A DNA stretch of 64,000 nucleotides from Streptomyces sp. NBC_01408 (GTDB lineage: Bacteria > Actinomycetota > Actinomycetes > Streptomycetales > Streptomycetaceae): contig NZ_JAPEPJ010000003.1 of assembly GCF_026340255.1 (NCBI RefSeq), positions 558,001 through 622,000 of the forward strand. Reading direction: 5' to 3'. Shown here piece after piece: positions 51,563-59,690 of this stretch. Position 1 is the first letter of the stretch. The number at the start of each line of letters is the position of its first letter. A program made the translations under genes and the position numbers. The notes below the pieces were generated by a model, which worked only from the letters and a program-made list of their open reading frames with translations, made no database searches and was not told the origin of the DNA.

Positions 51563-53008
51563 TCAGGCCTTCGCCGGACCGCCCCACTCCGGGTGCCCGG
51601 GCATCGCCGGGGTCGTCTTCCCGTACAGCCAGGGCTCCAGGAAGGCCCTCAGGTCCCGGCCCGCCTCCTGCGAGGCCAGGCGTACGAAGTCCTCCGTACC
51701 CGCGACCGCGTCCTTGTGCTCGGTCACCCAGCGCCGCTCGACGCGGTCGAAGGCCTCGGTGCCGATCTCCTGCCGCAGCGCGTACAGGATCAGCGCGGAG
51801 CCGTCGTAGACCACCGGCCGGAACAGCCCGATCTTCTCCCCGGGGGCGGCGGCCTTCGGGGCCGCCGGAGGCCCGCCCGCAGCCCGCCACTGGTCGGAGC
51901 GCTGGTACGCCTCGCGCATGCGCCGCTCCAGGGAGTACTTGCCGAGCCCGTCCGCGTACAGGGCCTCGTACCAGGTGGCGTGGCCCTCGTTCAGCCACAG
52001 GTCGGACCAGGTCCGCGGGGAGACGCTGTCGCCGAACCACTGGTGGGCCAGCTCGTGGACCATCACCGACTCCACGTACCACTCGGGGTATCCCTCCCCC
52101 GAGAACAGGCTGTGCTCGAAGAGCGAGAGGGTCTGGGTCTCCAGCTCGAAACCGGTCGTCGCCCGGGCGATCAGCACCCCGTAGTTCTCGAAGGGGTACG
52201 GGCCGACCCGCTCCTCCATCCACGCGATGTGCCCGGCGGTCTTCTTCAGCCAGGGGTCCAGCCGCTGCCGGTCCGCGGCCGGCACCACGTCGCGCAGCGG
52301 CAGGCCGTGCGGGCCCGTGCCGTGCACGACGGCGGACCGGCCGATCGAGACCTGGGCCAGTTCGGTGGCCATCGGGTGCAGGGTCCGGTACGTCCACGCC
52401 GTCGTGCGGCCCGTCCGGAGGGCCGGCAGCGCGGCCGGCACCCCGTTGGCGACGACGGTGAGACCGGCCGGGGCGGTGACCCGGAAGGTGAAGAGCGCCT
52501 TGTCCGCCGGGTGGTCGTTGCAGGGGAAGACGCGGTGGGCGGCGTCCGCCTGGTTCGCCATCGCCAGGCCGTCCTCGGTGGGCACCCAGCCCCCGTCGGC
52601 GGCACCGCGCGGGTCGCTGGTGTGCCGGACGGTGATGCGCAGTGCGGAGTTCTCACCCACCGGTCGCGCCGGGGTCAGCACCAGGTCCTCGCCCGCGCTC
52701 TCGAACTGCGCCGGTACCCCGTTGACCTCGGCGGACGCCACCGTTCCGCGGCTGAAGTCCAGGTTGATCCGCTCCAGCGCGTGCAGGGTGCGGGCGTTGA
52801 TGACGGTGACCGCGTCCAGCGGGGTGCGGTTGTCCTTGTACGTGAAGGACAGGTCGTACGAGAGCACGTCGTACCCGGGGTTGCCCAGTTCCGGGAAGAG
52901 GCGGTCGCCGATGCCCAGCGCCTTCGGCGGGGGCAGCACGGCGGCGACGAGGGTGAGGGAGGCCGCGGCGAGCAGGGCTGCGCGCAGGCGGGGGGAAGTG
53001 AGCTGCAT
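51563..53008 (-). CDS. Secreted M1 family metallopeptidase
   Basis: This 481-residue protein starts at ATG 53008 (MQLTSPRLRAALLAAASLTL), an export signal that ends near residue 30. The M1 catalytic motif is complete: HELAHQWFGD with the third zinc ligand in LWLNEGHATWYEAL. The N-terminal domain carries YDLSFTYKDN and RTLHALERINLDF as in aminopeptidase N relatives. Exopeptidase GxMEN motif is not obvious; TGFELETQTLSLF takes its place. These enzymes trim peptides outside the cell. About 480 residues is short for M1, which is common for this single-domain actinobacterial group. It is monocistronic, downstream of the RSH gene. Confidence 0.92.
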   Translation of the reverse strand: MQLTSPRLRAALLAAASLTLVAAVLPPPKALGIGDRLFPELGNPGYDVLSYDLSFTYKDNRTPLDAVTVINARTLHALERINLDFSRGTVASAEVNGVPAQFESAGEDLVLTPARPVGENSALRITVRHTSDPRGAADGGWVPTEDGLAMANQADAAHRVFPCNDHPADKALFTFRVTAPAGLTVVANGVPAALPALRTGRTTAWTYRTLHPMATELAQVSIGRSAVVHGTGPHGLPLRDVVPAADRQRLDPWLKKTAGHIAWMEERVGPYPFENYGVLIARATTGFELETQTLSLFEHSLFSGEGYPEWYVESVMVHELAHQWFGDSVSPRTWSDLWLNEGHATWYEALYADGLGKYSLERRMREAYQRSDQWRAAGGPPAAPKAAAPGEKIGLFRPVVYDGSALILYALRQEIGTEAFDRVERRWVTEHKDAVAGTEDFVRLASQEAGRDLRAFLEPWLYGKTTPAMPGHPEWGGPAKA

Positions 53009-53176
53009 CCACCACCGCTTACCAGCGCCCGTCCCCCGGCCGGGCACGACGCGCGACGGCGCCACCCGAACGGGTCCCTTCGCTGCTGCACCCCCGCTGC
53101 TCCACCCCCACGCGCCGGGCCCGGCCGGCGACAGCGGTCCGACCGCTCTGACCGGCCCGACAACCCCCCGGAACCC

Positions 53177-55258
53177 TCAGGCGCGGCTGACGTCGTACAC
53201 GCCGGGCACGTCCCGCATCGCCCGCATGAGGGCGGGCAGCCCCGCCGCGTCGGGCAGCAGCAGGGTGTAGGAGTGCCGGACCCGCTGCTCGACCGGCGGT
53301 TCCACGGTCGCGGAGACGACCTCGACGCCCTCCCGGGCGATGGCCTCGGTGAGATCGGCCAGCAGGTGCGGGCGGCCGAACGATTCGGCGAGCAGCGTGA
53401 CCCGGCAGTCGGCGGTCGCCCGCCAGTGAACGGCTACGGAGGTCCGCCCCACCGCCCGCATCTGGGCCACCGCCGCGCAGTGGATGCGGTGCACGGTCAC
53501 GGCCCCGCCCCGTACGACGAACCCGGCGACCGCGTCGGGTGGCACCGGCGTGCAGCAGCCGGCCAGCCGTACGTGGGCGTCGGGGAGGTCGGCGACCGCG
53601 TTGCCCCCGCCGCCCCGGGCCCCGACGACGGACAGCGGTGCCCGGGCGGCCGTGGTGGTGGCCATCGCCCGGTCGGGGTGGGCTTCGAGCCAGCTGGCGA
53701 TGGCGATCCGGGCGGCCGGGGTGCGCGCGTGCTCCAGCCATTCGGCGGCGGGCCCCGAGGAGGCGTCCTGTGCGAGCAGCAGCTGCACGGTGTCGCCGTC
53801 GGACAGCCGGGACGCCAGCGAGGTGAGACGCCCGTTGACGCGGGCGCCGATACAGCCGTGGGCGGCCGCCCCGTGCTGCGCGTAGGCGGCGTCGATACAG
53901 CTGGCCCCGGCCGGCAGGCCCAGGGTCCCGCCGTCCGCCCGGAAGACGGTGATCTCCCGGTCCTGGGCCAGCTCCGCGCGCAGCACGGTCCAGAAGGTGT
54001 CGGGGTCGGGCGCGGACTGCTGCCAGTCGAGCAGCCGGGACAGCCAGCCGGGCCGGGTCGGGTCGACCCGCTCCTCGTCCGGGTCGGCCGCCGCGTCCGG
54101 GGCCCCGGTGGCGTACGGATTGCCGAGCGCGACCACGCCCGCCTCCGCGACGCGGTGCATCTGCCGGGTCCGCACGATGGTCTCGGCGACGTATCCCTCG
54201 GGCGTGGCGACGGCGGTGTGCAGGGACTGGTAGAGGTTGAACTTCGGGACGGCGATGAAGTCCTTGAACTCCGAGACCACGGGGGTGAAGCAGGTGTGCA
54301 GCTCGCCCAGTACCGCGTAGCAGTCGGCGTTCTCGGCGACCAGGACGAGGATGCGGCCGAAGTCGGAGCCGCGCAGTTCGCCACGGCTCAGGGAGATCCG
54401 GTGTACGGAGACGAAGTGCCGTGGCCGGACCTGCACTTCGGCTGCGATGCCCGCGTCGCGCAGGACGGCCCGTACGGAGTCGGCGATGGCGGGCAGTGGG
54501 TCGCGCTCCCCGGCGTGGGCCGCGATCAGCGCGCGGGTGCTCTCGTACTCCTCGGGGTGCAGGATCGCGAAGACGAGGTCTTCCAGCTCGGTCTTCAGGG
54601 CCTGTACGCCGAGCCGTTCGGCCAGGGGGATGAGAACGTCACGGGTGACTTTGGCGATGCGGGCCTGTTTCTCGGGGCGCATCACGCCGAGGGTGCGCAT
54701 GTTGTGCAGCCGGTCGGCCAGTTTGATGGACATCACGCGGACGTCGTTGCCGGTGGCGACGAGCATCTTGCGGAAGGTCTCGGGCTCGGCGGCGGCGCCG
54801 TAGTCGATCTTCTCCACCTTGGTGACGCCGTCGACGATGAAGCAGACCTCGTCGCCGAACTCGGCGCGGACCTGATCGAGGGTCACCTCGGTGTCCTCGA
54901 CGGTGTCGTGGAGCAGGGAGGCCGTCAACGTGGTGGTTTCGGCGCCGAGTTCGGCGAGGATCAGGGTGACGGCGAGCGGGTGTGTGATGTACGGCTCACC
55001 GCTTTTGCGCATCTGGCCGCGGTGAGAGGTCTCCGCGAGGAGGTAGGCCCGCCGCAGGAGGGACAGATCGGCGTCCGGATGATGCGCGCGATGTGCCTCG
55101 GCGACATGGCCGATCGCGTCGGGGAGCCGGCCCCGGGAGGTGGGCCCGAGGAGGGCCGCGCGCCCGAGCCTGCGCAGATCGAGCCTGGTCCGGCCCCTTC
55201 TACGGGGCTCAGGGCACGCTTCGGGGTGTGCTTCGGGGTTCGTGGCCTCTGCACTCAT
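53177..55258 (-). CDS. rshA: RelA/SpoT homologue (RSH), RshA-like
   Basis: This 693-residue RSH protein starts at ATG 55258 (MSAEATNPEAHPEACPEPRR) after GGAGGTG. The HD hydrolase domain looks intact (HRGQMRKSGEPYITHPLAVT, LLHDTVEDTEVTLDQVRAEF, KLADRLHNMRTL). The synthetase domain has YQSLHTAV and an Asp in SDFGRILVLV, but the usual RFKDYI motif reads EFKDFI and the RPKH..S motif reads RPRHFVS. TGS (FRADGGTLGLPAGASCIDAA) and ACT domains follow. It would hydrolyse and possibly make (p)ppGpp. It seems to be the second RSH of streptomycetes, distinct from the canonical RelA beside apt-secF. Confidence 0.92.
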   Translation of the reverse strand: MSAEATNPEAHPEACPEPRRRGRTRLDLRRLGRAALLGPTSRGRLPDAIGHVAEAHRAHHPDADLSLLRRAYLLAETSHRGQMRKSGEPYITHPLAVTLILAELGAETTTLTASLLHDTVEDTEVTLDQVRAEFGDEVCFIVDGVTKVEKIDYGAAAEPETFRKMLVATGNDVRVMSIKLADRLHNMRTLGVMRPEKQARIAKVTRDVLIPLAERLGVQALKTELEDLVFAILHPEEYESTRALIAAHAGERDPLPAIADSVRAVLRDAGIAAEVQVRPRHFVSVHRISLSRGELRGSDFGRILVLVAENADCYAVLGELHTCFTPVVSEFKDFIAVPKFNLYQSLHTAVATPEGYVAETIVRTRQMHRVAEAGVVALGNPYATGAPDAAADPDEERVDPTRPGWLSRLLDWQQSAPDPDTFWTVLRAELAQDREITVFRADGGTLGLPAGASCIDAAYAQHGAAAHGCIGARVNGRLTSLASRLSDGDTVQLLLAQDASSGPAAEWLEHARTPAARIAIASWLEAHPDRAMATTTAARAPLSVVGARGGGGNAVADLPDAHVRLAGCCTPVPPDAVAGFVVRGGAVTVHRIHCAAVAQMRAVGRTSVAVHWRATADCRVTLLAESFGRPHLLADLTEAIAREGVEVVSATVEPPVEQRVRHSYTLLLPDAAGLPALMRAMRDVPGVYDVSRA

Positions 55259-55398
55259 GGGCACCTCCGGCGGCTTCGACCGGCGGTGGTGGGCATGGGG
55301 TGAGCCCTCAGGGCCGGTGCCTGATGTTACCGACCCCACCACGTGGCGCAGTCCACCTCTCGCTCAGCGTGAAACGGATCACCCATTAGAGGGAAGCT

Positions 55399-56274
55399 TC
55401 AGCTGAAGGCCGTTTCGGTGAGCCAGTCCGCGTCGAACTCGCCCGTGGCCACGATCACGGCCGGTCCGGTCATCTCGATCTGCCCGTCGGGGTGCTCGGT
55501 GATGACCAGGGTGCCGCCGGGGAGGTCGACGGTGTAGGTGGCCGGTGTGCCGGTGGCCGCCGGGTCGGCGCCGTCGCGGCGGATGGCGGCCACGGCGACG
55601 GCGCAGGCGCCGGTACCGCAGGAGCGGGTCTCGCCGGAGCCGCGCTCGTGGACGCGCATGGCGACGTGCCGGGGGCCGCGGTCGACGACGAACTCGACAT
55701 TGGCACCGGCCGGGTAGGCGGACGCCGGGCTGAACGGCGGGGCGGTGTACAGGTTCCCGGCGTCGTCGAGGCTTTCAACGAAGGCCACGGCGTGCGGGTT
55801 CCCCATGTTCACGTTGCGCGCGGGCCAGCTGCGGGCGCCGACCGAAACGGTGACCTCGCCCTCGGGGAACTCGGCGCGCCCCATGGAGACGGTGACGTCC
55901 CCGCCCTTGTCGAGGTGGACCCGCTTGACTCCGCCGCGGGTGGCGACGGCGATGCCCCCGGGCTCGACGTGACCGGCGTACTGGAGGTAGCGGGCGAAGA
56001 CGCGCACGCCGTTGCCGCACATCTCGGCGACGGAGCCGTCGCTGTTGCGGTAGTCCATGAACCACTCCGCCTCGCCGGCCAGGTGCGCCGCCTCGGGGTG
56101 CGCGGCGGACCGGACGACGTGCAGTACGCCGTCCGCGCCGATGCCGGCCCGCCGGTCGCACAGCTTGGCGACGGCGGCCGGGGACAGCTCGACGGCGTTG
56201 GCCGGGTCCGGGACGATCACGAAGTCGTTCTCGGTCCCGTGGCCCTTGAGGAAGGGGAGGGTGCTCTGCGTCAC
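55399..56274 (-). CDS. dapF: Diaminopimelate epimerase
   Basis: The 291-residue enzyme starts at GTG 56274 (VTQSTLPFLKGHGTENDFVI). It converts LL- to meso-diaminopimelate, though streptomycete peptidoglycan uses the LL form, so its main role is lysine synthesis. The two catalytic cysteines are in VAEMCGNGVRVFARYL and TRSCGTGACAVAVAA. FMDYRNSDGS and VNMGNPHAV are further family motifs. Spacing to the membrane protein gene upstream is 53 bp; miaA, two genes upstream, is on the same strand, so a miaA-dapF transcript is possible. Confidence 0.97.
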   Translation of the reverse strand: MTQSTLPFLKGHGTENDFVIVPDPANAVELSPAAVAKLCDRRAGIGADGVLHVVRSAAHPEAAHLAGEAEWFMDYRNSDGSVAEMCGNGVRVFARYLQYAGHVEPGGIAVATRGGVKRVHLDKGGDVTVSMGRAEFPEGEVTVSVGARSWPARNVNMGNPHAVAFVESLDDAGNLYTAPPFSPASAYPAGANVEFVVDRGPRHVAMRVHERGSGETRSCGTGACAVAVAAIRRDGADPAATGTPATYTVDLPGGTLVITEHPDGQIEMTGPAVIVATGEFDADWLTETAFS

Positions 56275-56327
56275 CGCCCCATGGTACCGAGCCCCAGCTC
56301 AGGGGCGTGGATCGGTCCGGATCGCGG

Positions 56328-56918
56328 TCAGCGCAGCCGGGCGACCCGGTAGACGGCGAGCGCTACGACGGCCAGTGCGGCCACGGCGTACAGCGCGGCC
56401 ATCCGCCAGTCGGGGCGCCGCCCGCTGCCCCGTGCCGGGAGCCCGGGCCAGGTGTGGCCCACGCGGCGCGCGGCCATCATGCCCCAGCCGCCGGCGCAGC
56501 AGCTGATGAGGAAGCCGAGCATGGCGACCACGGCTCCGCCGTCGCCGAATTCGAAGGCGAGCGGGAAGGCGAACATCAGCGAACCGGCCGCGGCGAGCAT
56601 CACGATGGGGGCGATCTGCCACAGGCGCAGGCGGCGCTGCGGGCGCAGTTCCACCTCGTACTCGGGTCCGGAGGCGGCGGCCTCGGCGGAGTCCGGTGCG
56701 TCCGGTCCGTCGGGGGTCAGCCGTGCGGGGTCGGCGGGCAGCCCGAGCCCGTCGGGCGCGTCGAGCGCCTCGGGGCCGACGGGCGCGCGAGGCACGCCGA
56801 CAGGGCTCGGTGTACCCGGGGTGCCGGGAGCGCCCGGGGTGCCCGGAGCGTCGTGAAGCGTCGGCTCCACTTCTCGCCGGGCGTCGTCCCGCCCGGTGTC
56901 ACGAGGGCCGGCCTCCAT
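56328..56918 (-). CDS. Small Pro/Asp-rich membrane protein
   Basis: This 196-residue protein starts at ATG 56918 (MEAGPRDTGRDDARREVEPT) with GGGGAGGG upstream; ATG 56957 is an alternative. The N-terminal ~95 residues are Gly/Pro/Thr/Asp-rich (APGTPGAPGTPGTPSPVG). Three hydrophobic segments follow: WQIAPIVMLAAAGSLMFAFP, GGAVVAMLGFLISCCAGGWG and WRMAALYAVAALAVVALAVY. No function is assignable. Such a gene is found between miaA and dapF in several streptomycetes as far as I remember. Confidence 0.75.
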   Translation of the reverse strand: MEAGPRDTGRDDARREVEPTLHDAPGTPGAPGTPGTPSPVGVPRAPVGPEALDAPDGLGLPADPARLTPDGPDAPDSAEAAASGPEYEVELRPQRRLRLWQIAPIVMLAAAGSLMFAFPLAFEFGDGGAVVAMLGFLISCCAGGWGMMAARRVGHTWPGLPARGSGRRPDWRMAALYAVAALAVVALAVYRVARLR

Positions 56919-57051
56919 CGCCACGCGCCCTCCCCACTCGGACTTCGAACGCCGCATGTTCACCGCCGGTGACCGCACCGGCCGGAGTTTGATGATGGCA
57001 CGGTCGCGGACCCGGGACGGGCGCCCGGAGCTTCCCGATGCCATCACGTGA

Positions 57052-57990
57052 TCAGGCTGTGACCGGTCGTTCGACCAACGACTGCGCGAGTCCGGGGAGT
57101 TCCCCGCGGTCGGCGGCCGCCCCGCTGAGCCAGTGGACCCGCGGGTCGCGGCGGAACCAGGAGTCCTGTCGGCGGGCGAACCGCTTGGTCGCGCGGACCG
57201 TCTCGGCCCTGGCCTCGTCCTCGGTGCACTCCCCCGCGAGGGCGGCCAGTACCTGCTGGTACCCGAGCGCCCTGGAAGCGGTGATTCCGTCGCGCAGCCC
57301 CTTGCCCTCCAGCGCGCGGACCTCGTCCACCAGGCCGTCCTCCCACATCCGGTCCACCCGCAGCGCGATCCGCTCGTCGAGTTCGGGCCGGGCCACGTCG
57401 ACGCCGATCTGGACGGTGTCGTAGACGGACTCGTGGCCGGGCAGGTTGGCGGTGAAGGGGCGGCCGGTGATCTCGATGACCTCCAGCGCGCGGACGATGC
57501 GCCGGCCGTTGCTGGGCAGGATGGCCTGGGCCGCGGCCGGGTCGGCGGCGGCGAGCCGGGCGTGCAGGGCGCCGGGGCCGCGCAGGGTGACCTCTTCCTC
57601 CAGCCGGGCCCGGACCTCGGGGTCGGTGCCGGGGAACTCCATGGCGTCCAGGGCACCGCGGACGTACAGCCCGGAGCCGCCGACGAGGACCGGGGTACGG
57701 CCCTGCGCGAGGAGTCTGTCGATCTCGACGCGGGCCAGGCGCTGGTACTCGGCGACGCTGGCGGTCTCGGTGACGTCCCAGATGTCGAGGAGGTGGTGCG
57801 GGACGCCGCCCCGTTCCCCGGTCGTCAGCTTGGCGGTGCCGATGTCCATCCCCCGGTACAGCTGCATGGAGTCGGCGTTGACGACTTCACCGTCGAAATG
57901 ACGGGCCAGTGCGACGCCCAGATCGGACTTTCCGGCTGCCGTGGGACCGACGACGGCGATGACCCGCGGGGCGGGGGCTGCTTTCCTCAC
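57052..57990 (-). CDS. miaA: tRNA dimethylallyltransferase
   Basis: The 312-residue enzyme starts at GTG 57990 (VRKAAPAPRVIAVVGPTAAG). It adds the dimethylallyl group to A37 of tRNAs reading UNN codons. It has the P-loop GPTAAGKSDLGVALA, the DSMQLYRGMDIGTAKLT substrate motif, GGVPHHLLDIWDVTETASVA and a TRRYAKRQ-type motif (RATKRFARRQDSWFRRD). MiaB, encoded at 59685, methylthiolates the product; the two genes are close and on the same strand, separated by an oppositely oriented pair and one other gene. Confidence 0.96.
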   Translation of the reverse strand: MRKAAPAPRVIAVVGPTAAGKSDLGVALARHFDGEVVNADSMQLYRGMDIGTAKLTTGERGGVPHHLLDIWDVTETASVAEYQRLARVEIDRLLAQGRTPVLVGGSGLYVRGALDAMEFPGTDPEVRARLEEEVTLRGPGALHARLAAADPAAAQAILPSNGRRIVRALEVIEITGRPFTANLPGHESVYDTVQIGVDVARPELDERIALRVDRMWEDGLVDEVRALEGKGLRDGITASRALGYQQVLAALAGECTEDEARAETVRATKRFARRQDSWFRRDPRVHWLSGAAADRGELPGLAQSLVERPVTA

Positions 57991-58153
57991 TGCCCCAGTC
58001 TCGCAAACCTCTGGGCATGTACCCGATCGGGTTACGTGACGGGGCCGGGCCGGGGTCGTTGCCCTGGCGAGGTTCCGCCGGGCGTGCGCCCGGCGGAGGC
58101 CGGTCCGGCCAAGGCGGAACTTCACTCACACGAGTAACGTTATGGGAGTAGAC

Positions 58154-58369
58154 ATGGGCGTTTTTGATCGGTTTTTCCGTCGTAAGGACGAGGTTGCGAC
58201 CGAGGAGGTCGCGGCGGAGGGCCTGACGGCGGAGTCCGCAGCGGCCGAAGCGGCCGAGGCCGAGCCGGTTGCCGCGGAAGCTCCGGTGGCGGAAGCCGTG
58301 GAGATTCCGAAGCAGCAGTCGGCCGAGGTGGCCGCGGACAGCGAGACCGGCGAGGGCGCCCGTACGTAG
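58154..58369 (+). CDS. Small acidic Ala/Glu-rich protein
   Basis: This 71-residue protein starts at ATG 58154 (MGVFDRFFRRKDEVATEEVA) with GGGAG 5 nt upstream; ATG 58142 is in frame but lacks a site. A short basic amphipathic head (FDRFFRRK) is followed by an Ala/Glu-rich tail that ends VEIPKQQSAEVAADSETGEG. Similar small ORFs in streptomycetes have been labelled gliding motility protein without evidence. It lies 24 bp upstream of the antitoxin-like gene and both appear to share a transcript. Confidence 0.7.
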   Translation: MGVFDRFFRRKDEVATEEVAAEGLTAESAAAEAAEAEPVAAEAPVAEAVEIPKQQSAEVAADSETGEGART

Positions 58370-58393
58370 CTACCCGCCAATGGAAGGTGACCC

Positions 58394-58639
58394 ATGGGCC
58401 TGCTGGACAAGATGAAGGCCAAGCTCGCTCCGGCGAAGGGCAAGGTCGGCGACCTCGCCCAGCAACACGAGGGCAGGATCGGCGAGAGTCTGGACAAGGT
58501 GGCCAAGGCCGTGGACTCCAAGACCAAGGGCAAGTACAGCGGCCACATCACCAGCGGAACGGGCAAGGCGAAGGACGCCCTGGGCAAGATCGCGCACAAG
58601 GACGCACCCGGCGGGCCGACGCCGCCGACGGCTCCCTGA
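58394..58639 (+). CDS. MT0933/Rv0909-type antitoxin-like protein
   Basis: This 81-residue protein starts at ATG 58394 (MGLLDKMKAKLAPAKGKVGD) with GGAAGGTG upstream. It is Lys/Ala/Gly-rich, with a repeated KGK/GKAK pattern (LDKVAKAVDSKTKGKYSGHI, TSGTGKAKDALGKIAHKD). This matches the MT0933 antitoxin family, whose mycobacterial member is paired with a toxin. No toxin gene is adjacent here; the only partner is the small acidic protein upstream. A strong terminator follows. Confidence 0.8.
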   Translation: MGLLDKMKAKLAPAKGKVGDLAQQHEGRIGESLDKVAKAVDSKTKGKYSGHITSGTGKAKDALGKIAHKDAPGGPTPPTAP

Positions 58640-58650
58640 CGCGGTACCGG

Positions 58651-58684
58651 AAGGGGCGCGGGATCATCGGATCCCGCGCCCCTT
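58651..58684. terminator. 15-bp bidirectional terminator with tetraloop
   Basis: AAGGGGCGCGGGATC (58651-58665) pairs exactly with 58670-58684 around the loop ATCG, between the convergent antitoxin-like gene and the dioxygenase-like gene. Confidence 0.93.
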
Positions 58685-58724
58685 CGCCGTACCCGGGGAG
58701 CACCCGGGGCGGCTACCCGGTCCC

Positions 58725-59432
58725 TCAGGACCAGGTGGCGACGAAGTAGCCCACGCCGTACGGCGCGTCCTCGTACAGCAGCCGCCCGTCGAGGCCCGCG
58801 CCGTCGGCCGCGCCGGCCAGCACCTGCCAGGGCGCCCGGCCCGCGGCCTTGAGCTCCGCGGCGAGCCCGGCGTCGAGAGCGGCGAGCGCGGCCGTGTCGG
58901 CCGCGCCCAGCGCGCGGGCGGCCCCGGCGTCGAAGGCGGCGGCGCGCTCGTCGAGGTAGCCGGGGGCCTTGAGGGTCCGGCAGGCGGAGCCGTCGCCCAT
59001 CACGAGCAGCGCGACGCGCGCGTCACGCGCGGCCAGCTCCCGCCCGGCCTCCAGGCACCGCGGGGTGTCCAGCGACTCCCCCACGCCGAGCCCCTCGACC
59101 GGGGCGGCTCCCCAGCGTGCGTGCCGCAGCAGCCAGGCACCGACCGCCAGCGGGGCGGGCAGCGACCGGGGGCCCTCTTCGCCCTCCCCGAGCTGTACGT
59201 CGGCCGCGACGCCGAAGCCGCGGAAGGTGCCGCGGGCGCCCGGCGGGTAGGCCCCGTGGTGCTCCTGGTCGGCGGCTCCGACGACGACGAGCAGGTCGGG
59301 CCGGGAGGCGGCGAGCACGGCGAGCGCGTCGGAGCAGGCGGTGCGGGCGGCGCCGAGTTCGGCGGCGGCCCCCGCGGCGACCTCCGGCACGAGCAGCGGC
59401 GGGGCGGGACAGACTGCGGCGGCTACGAGCAT
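58725..59432 (-). CDS. Class III extradiol dioxygenase-like protein
   Basis: This 235-residue protein starts at ATG 59432 (MLVAAAVCPAPPLLVPEVAA). The fold motifs are CPAPPLLVPEV at the start, RPDLLVVVGAADQEHHGAYP, ALLVMGDGSACRTLKAPGYL and the end LYEDAPYGVGYFVATW. This is the LigB/MEMO-like group common beside miaA and miaB in actinobacteria. The metal-binding histidines of true extradiol dioxygenases are not all evident: the N-terminal His position is Cys-Pro here. Catalysis is therefore uncertain. Confidence 0.82.
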   Translation of the reverse strand: MLVAAAVCPAPPLLVPEVAAGAAAELGAARTACSDALAVLAASRPDLLVVVGAADQEHHGAYPPGARGTFRGFGVAADVQLGEGEEGPRSLPAPLAVGAWLLRHARWGAAPVEGLGVGESLDTPRCLEAGRELAARDARVALLVMGDGSACRTLKAPGYLDERAAAFDAGAARALGAADTAALAALDAGLAAELKAAGRAPWQVLAGAADGAGLDGRLLYEDAPYGVGYFVATWS

Positions 59433-59535
59433 GATCCGCAGCCTAGCCGTCGCCGGGCGGGGCGGGGGCCTTCCTGGCCGGGGCCCTGCCGGAGCCCGGC
59501 CGCGCCGCAGGCGGCCCCCGGCTGCGCCGGGCTTC

Positions 59536-59552
59536 CTGGGGCTCCGCCCCAG
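59536..59552. repeat. REP-like hairpin element
   Basis: CTGGGGC-TCC-GCCCCAG (59536-59552) is a 7-bp hairpin followed by AGACCCCGCGCCTCAAACGC. I recall this combination as a dispersed intergenic element in many Streptomyces genomes. Only one copy was noticed in this window. Confidence 0.6.
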
Positions 59553-59570
59553 ACCCCGCGCCTCAAACGC

Positions 59571-59690
59571 CGGCGAGGCTGGAAGCCCGGCCCCTCACGA
59601 CGGCGAGGCTGGAAGCTGGCCCCTACAGGACCGCGAGCCTCGAAGCCTGGCCCCTCAGGACCGCGAGGCCGGAAGCCCGGCCTGTCAGGA
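59571..59690. repeat. Four 30-bp tandem repeats running into the miaB end
   Basis: Units start at 59571, 59601, 59631 and 59661, with the core CGGCGAGGCTGGAAGCCCGG and CCCCTCAGGA variants. The last unit overlaps the miaB stop codon (59685-59687). The remaining intergenic DNA up to the dioxygenase-like gene start (59432) is GC-rich without features other than the REP-like hairpin. Confidence 0.88.
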
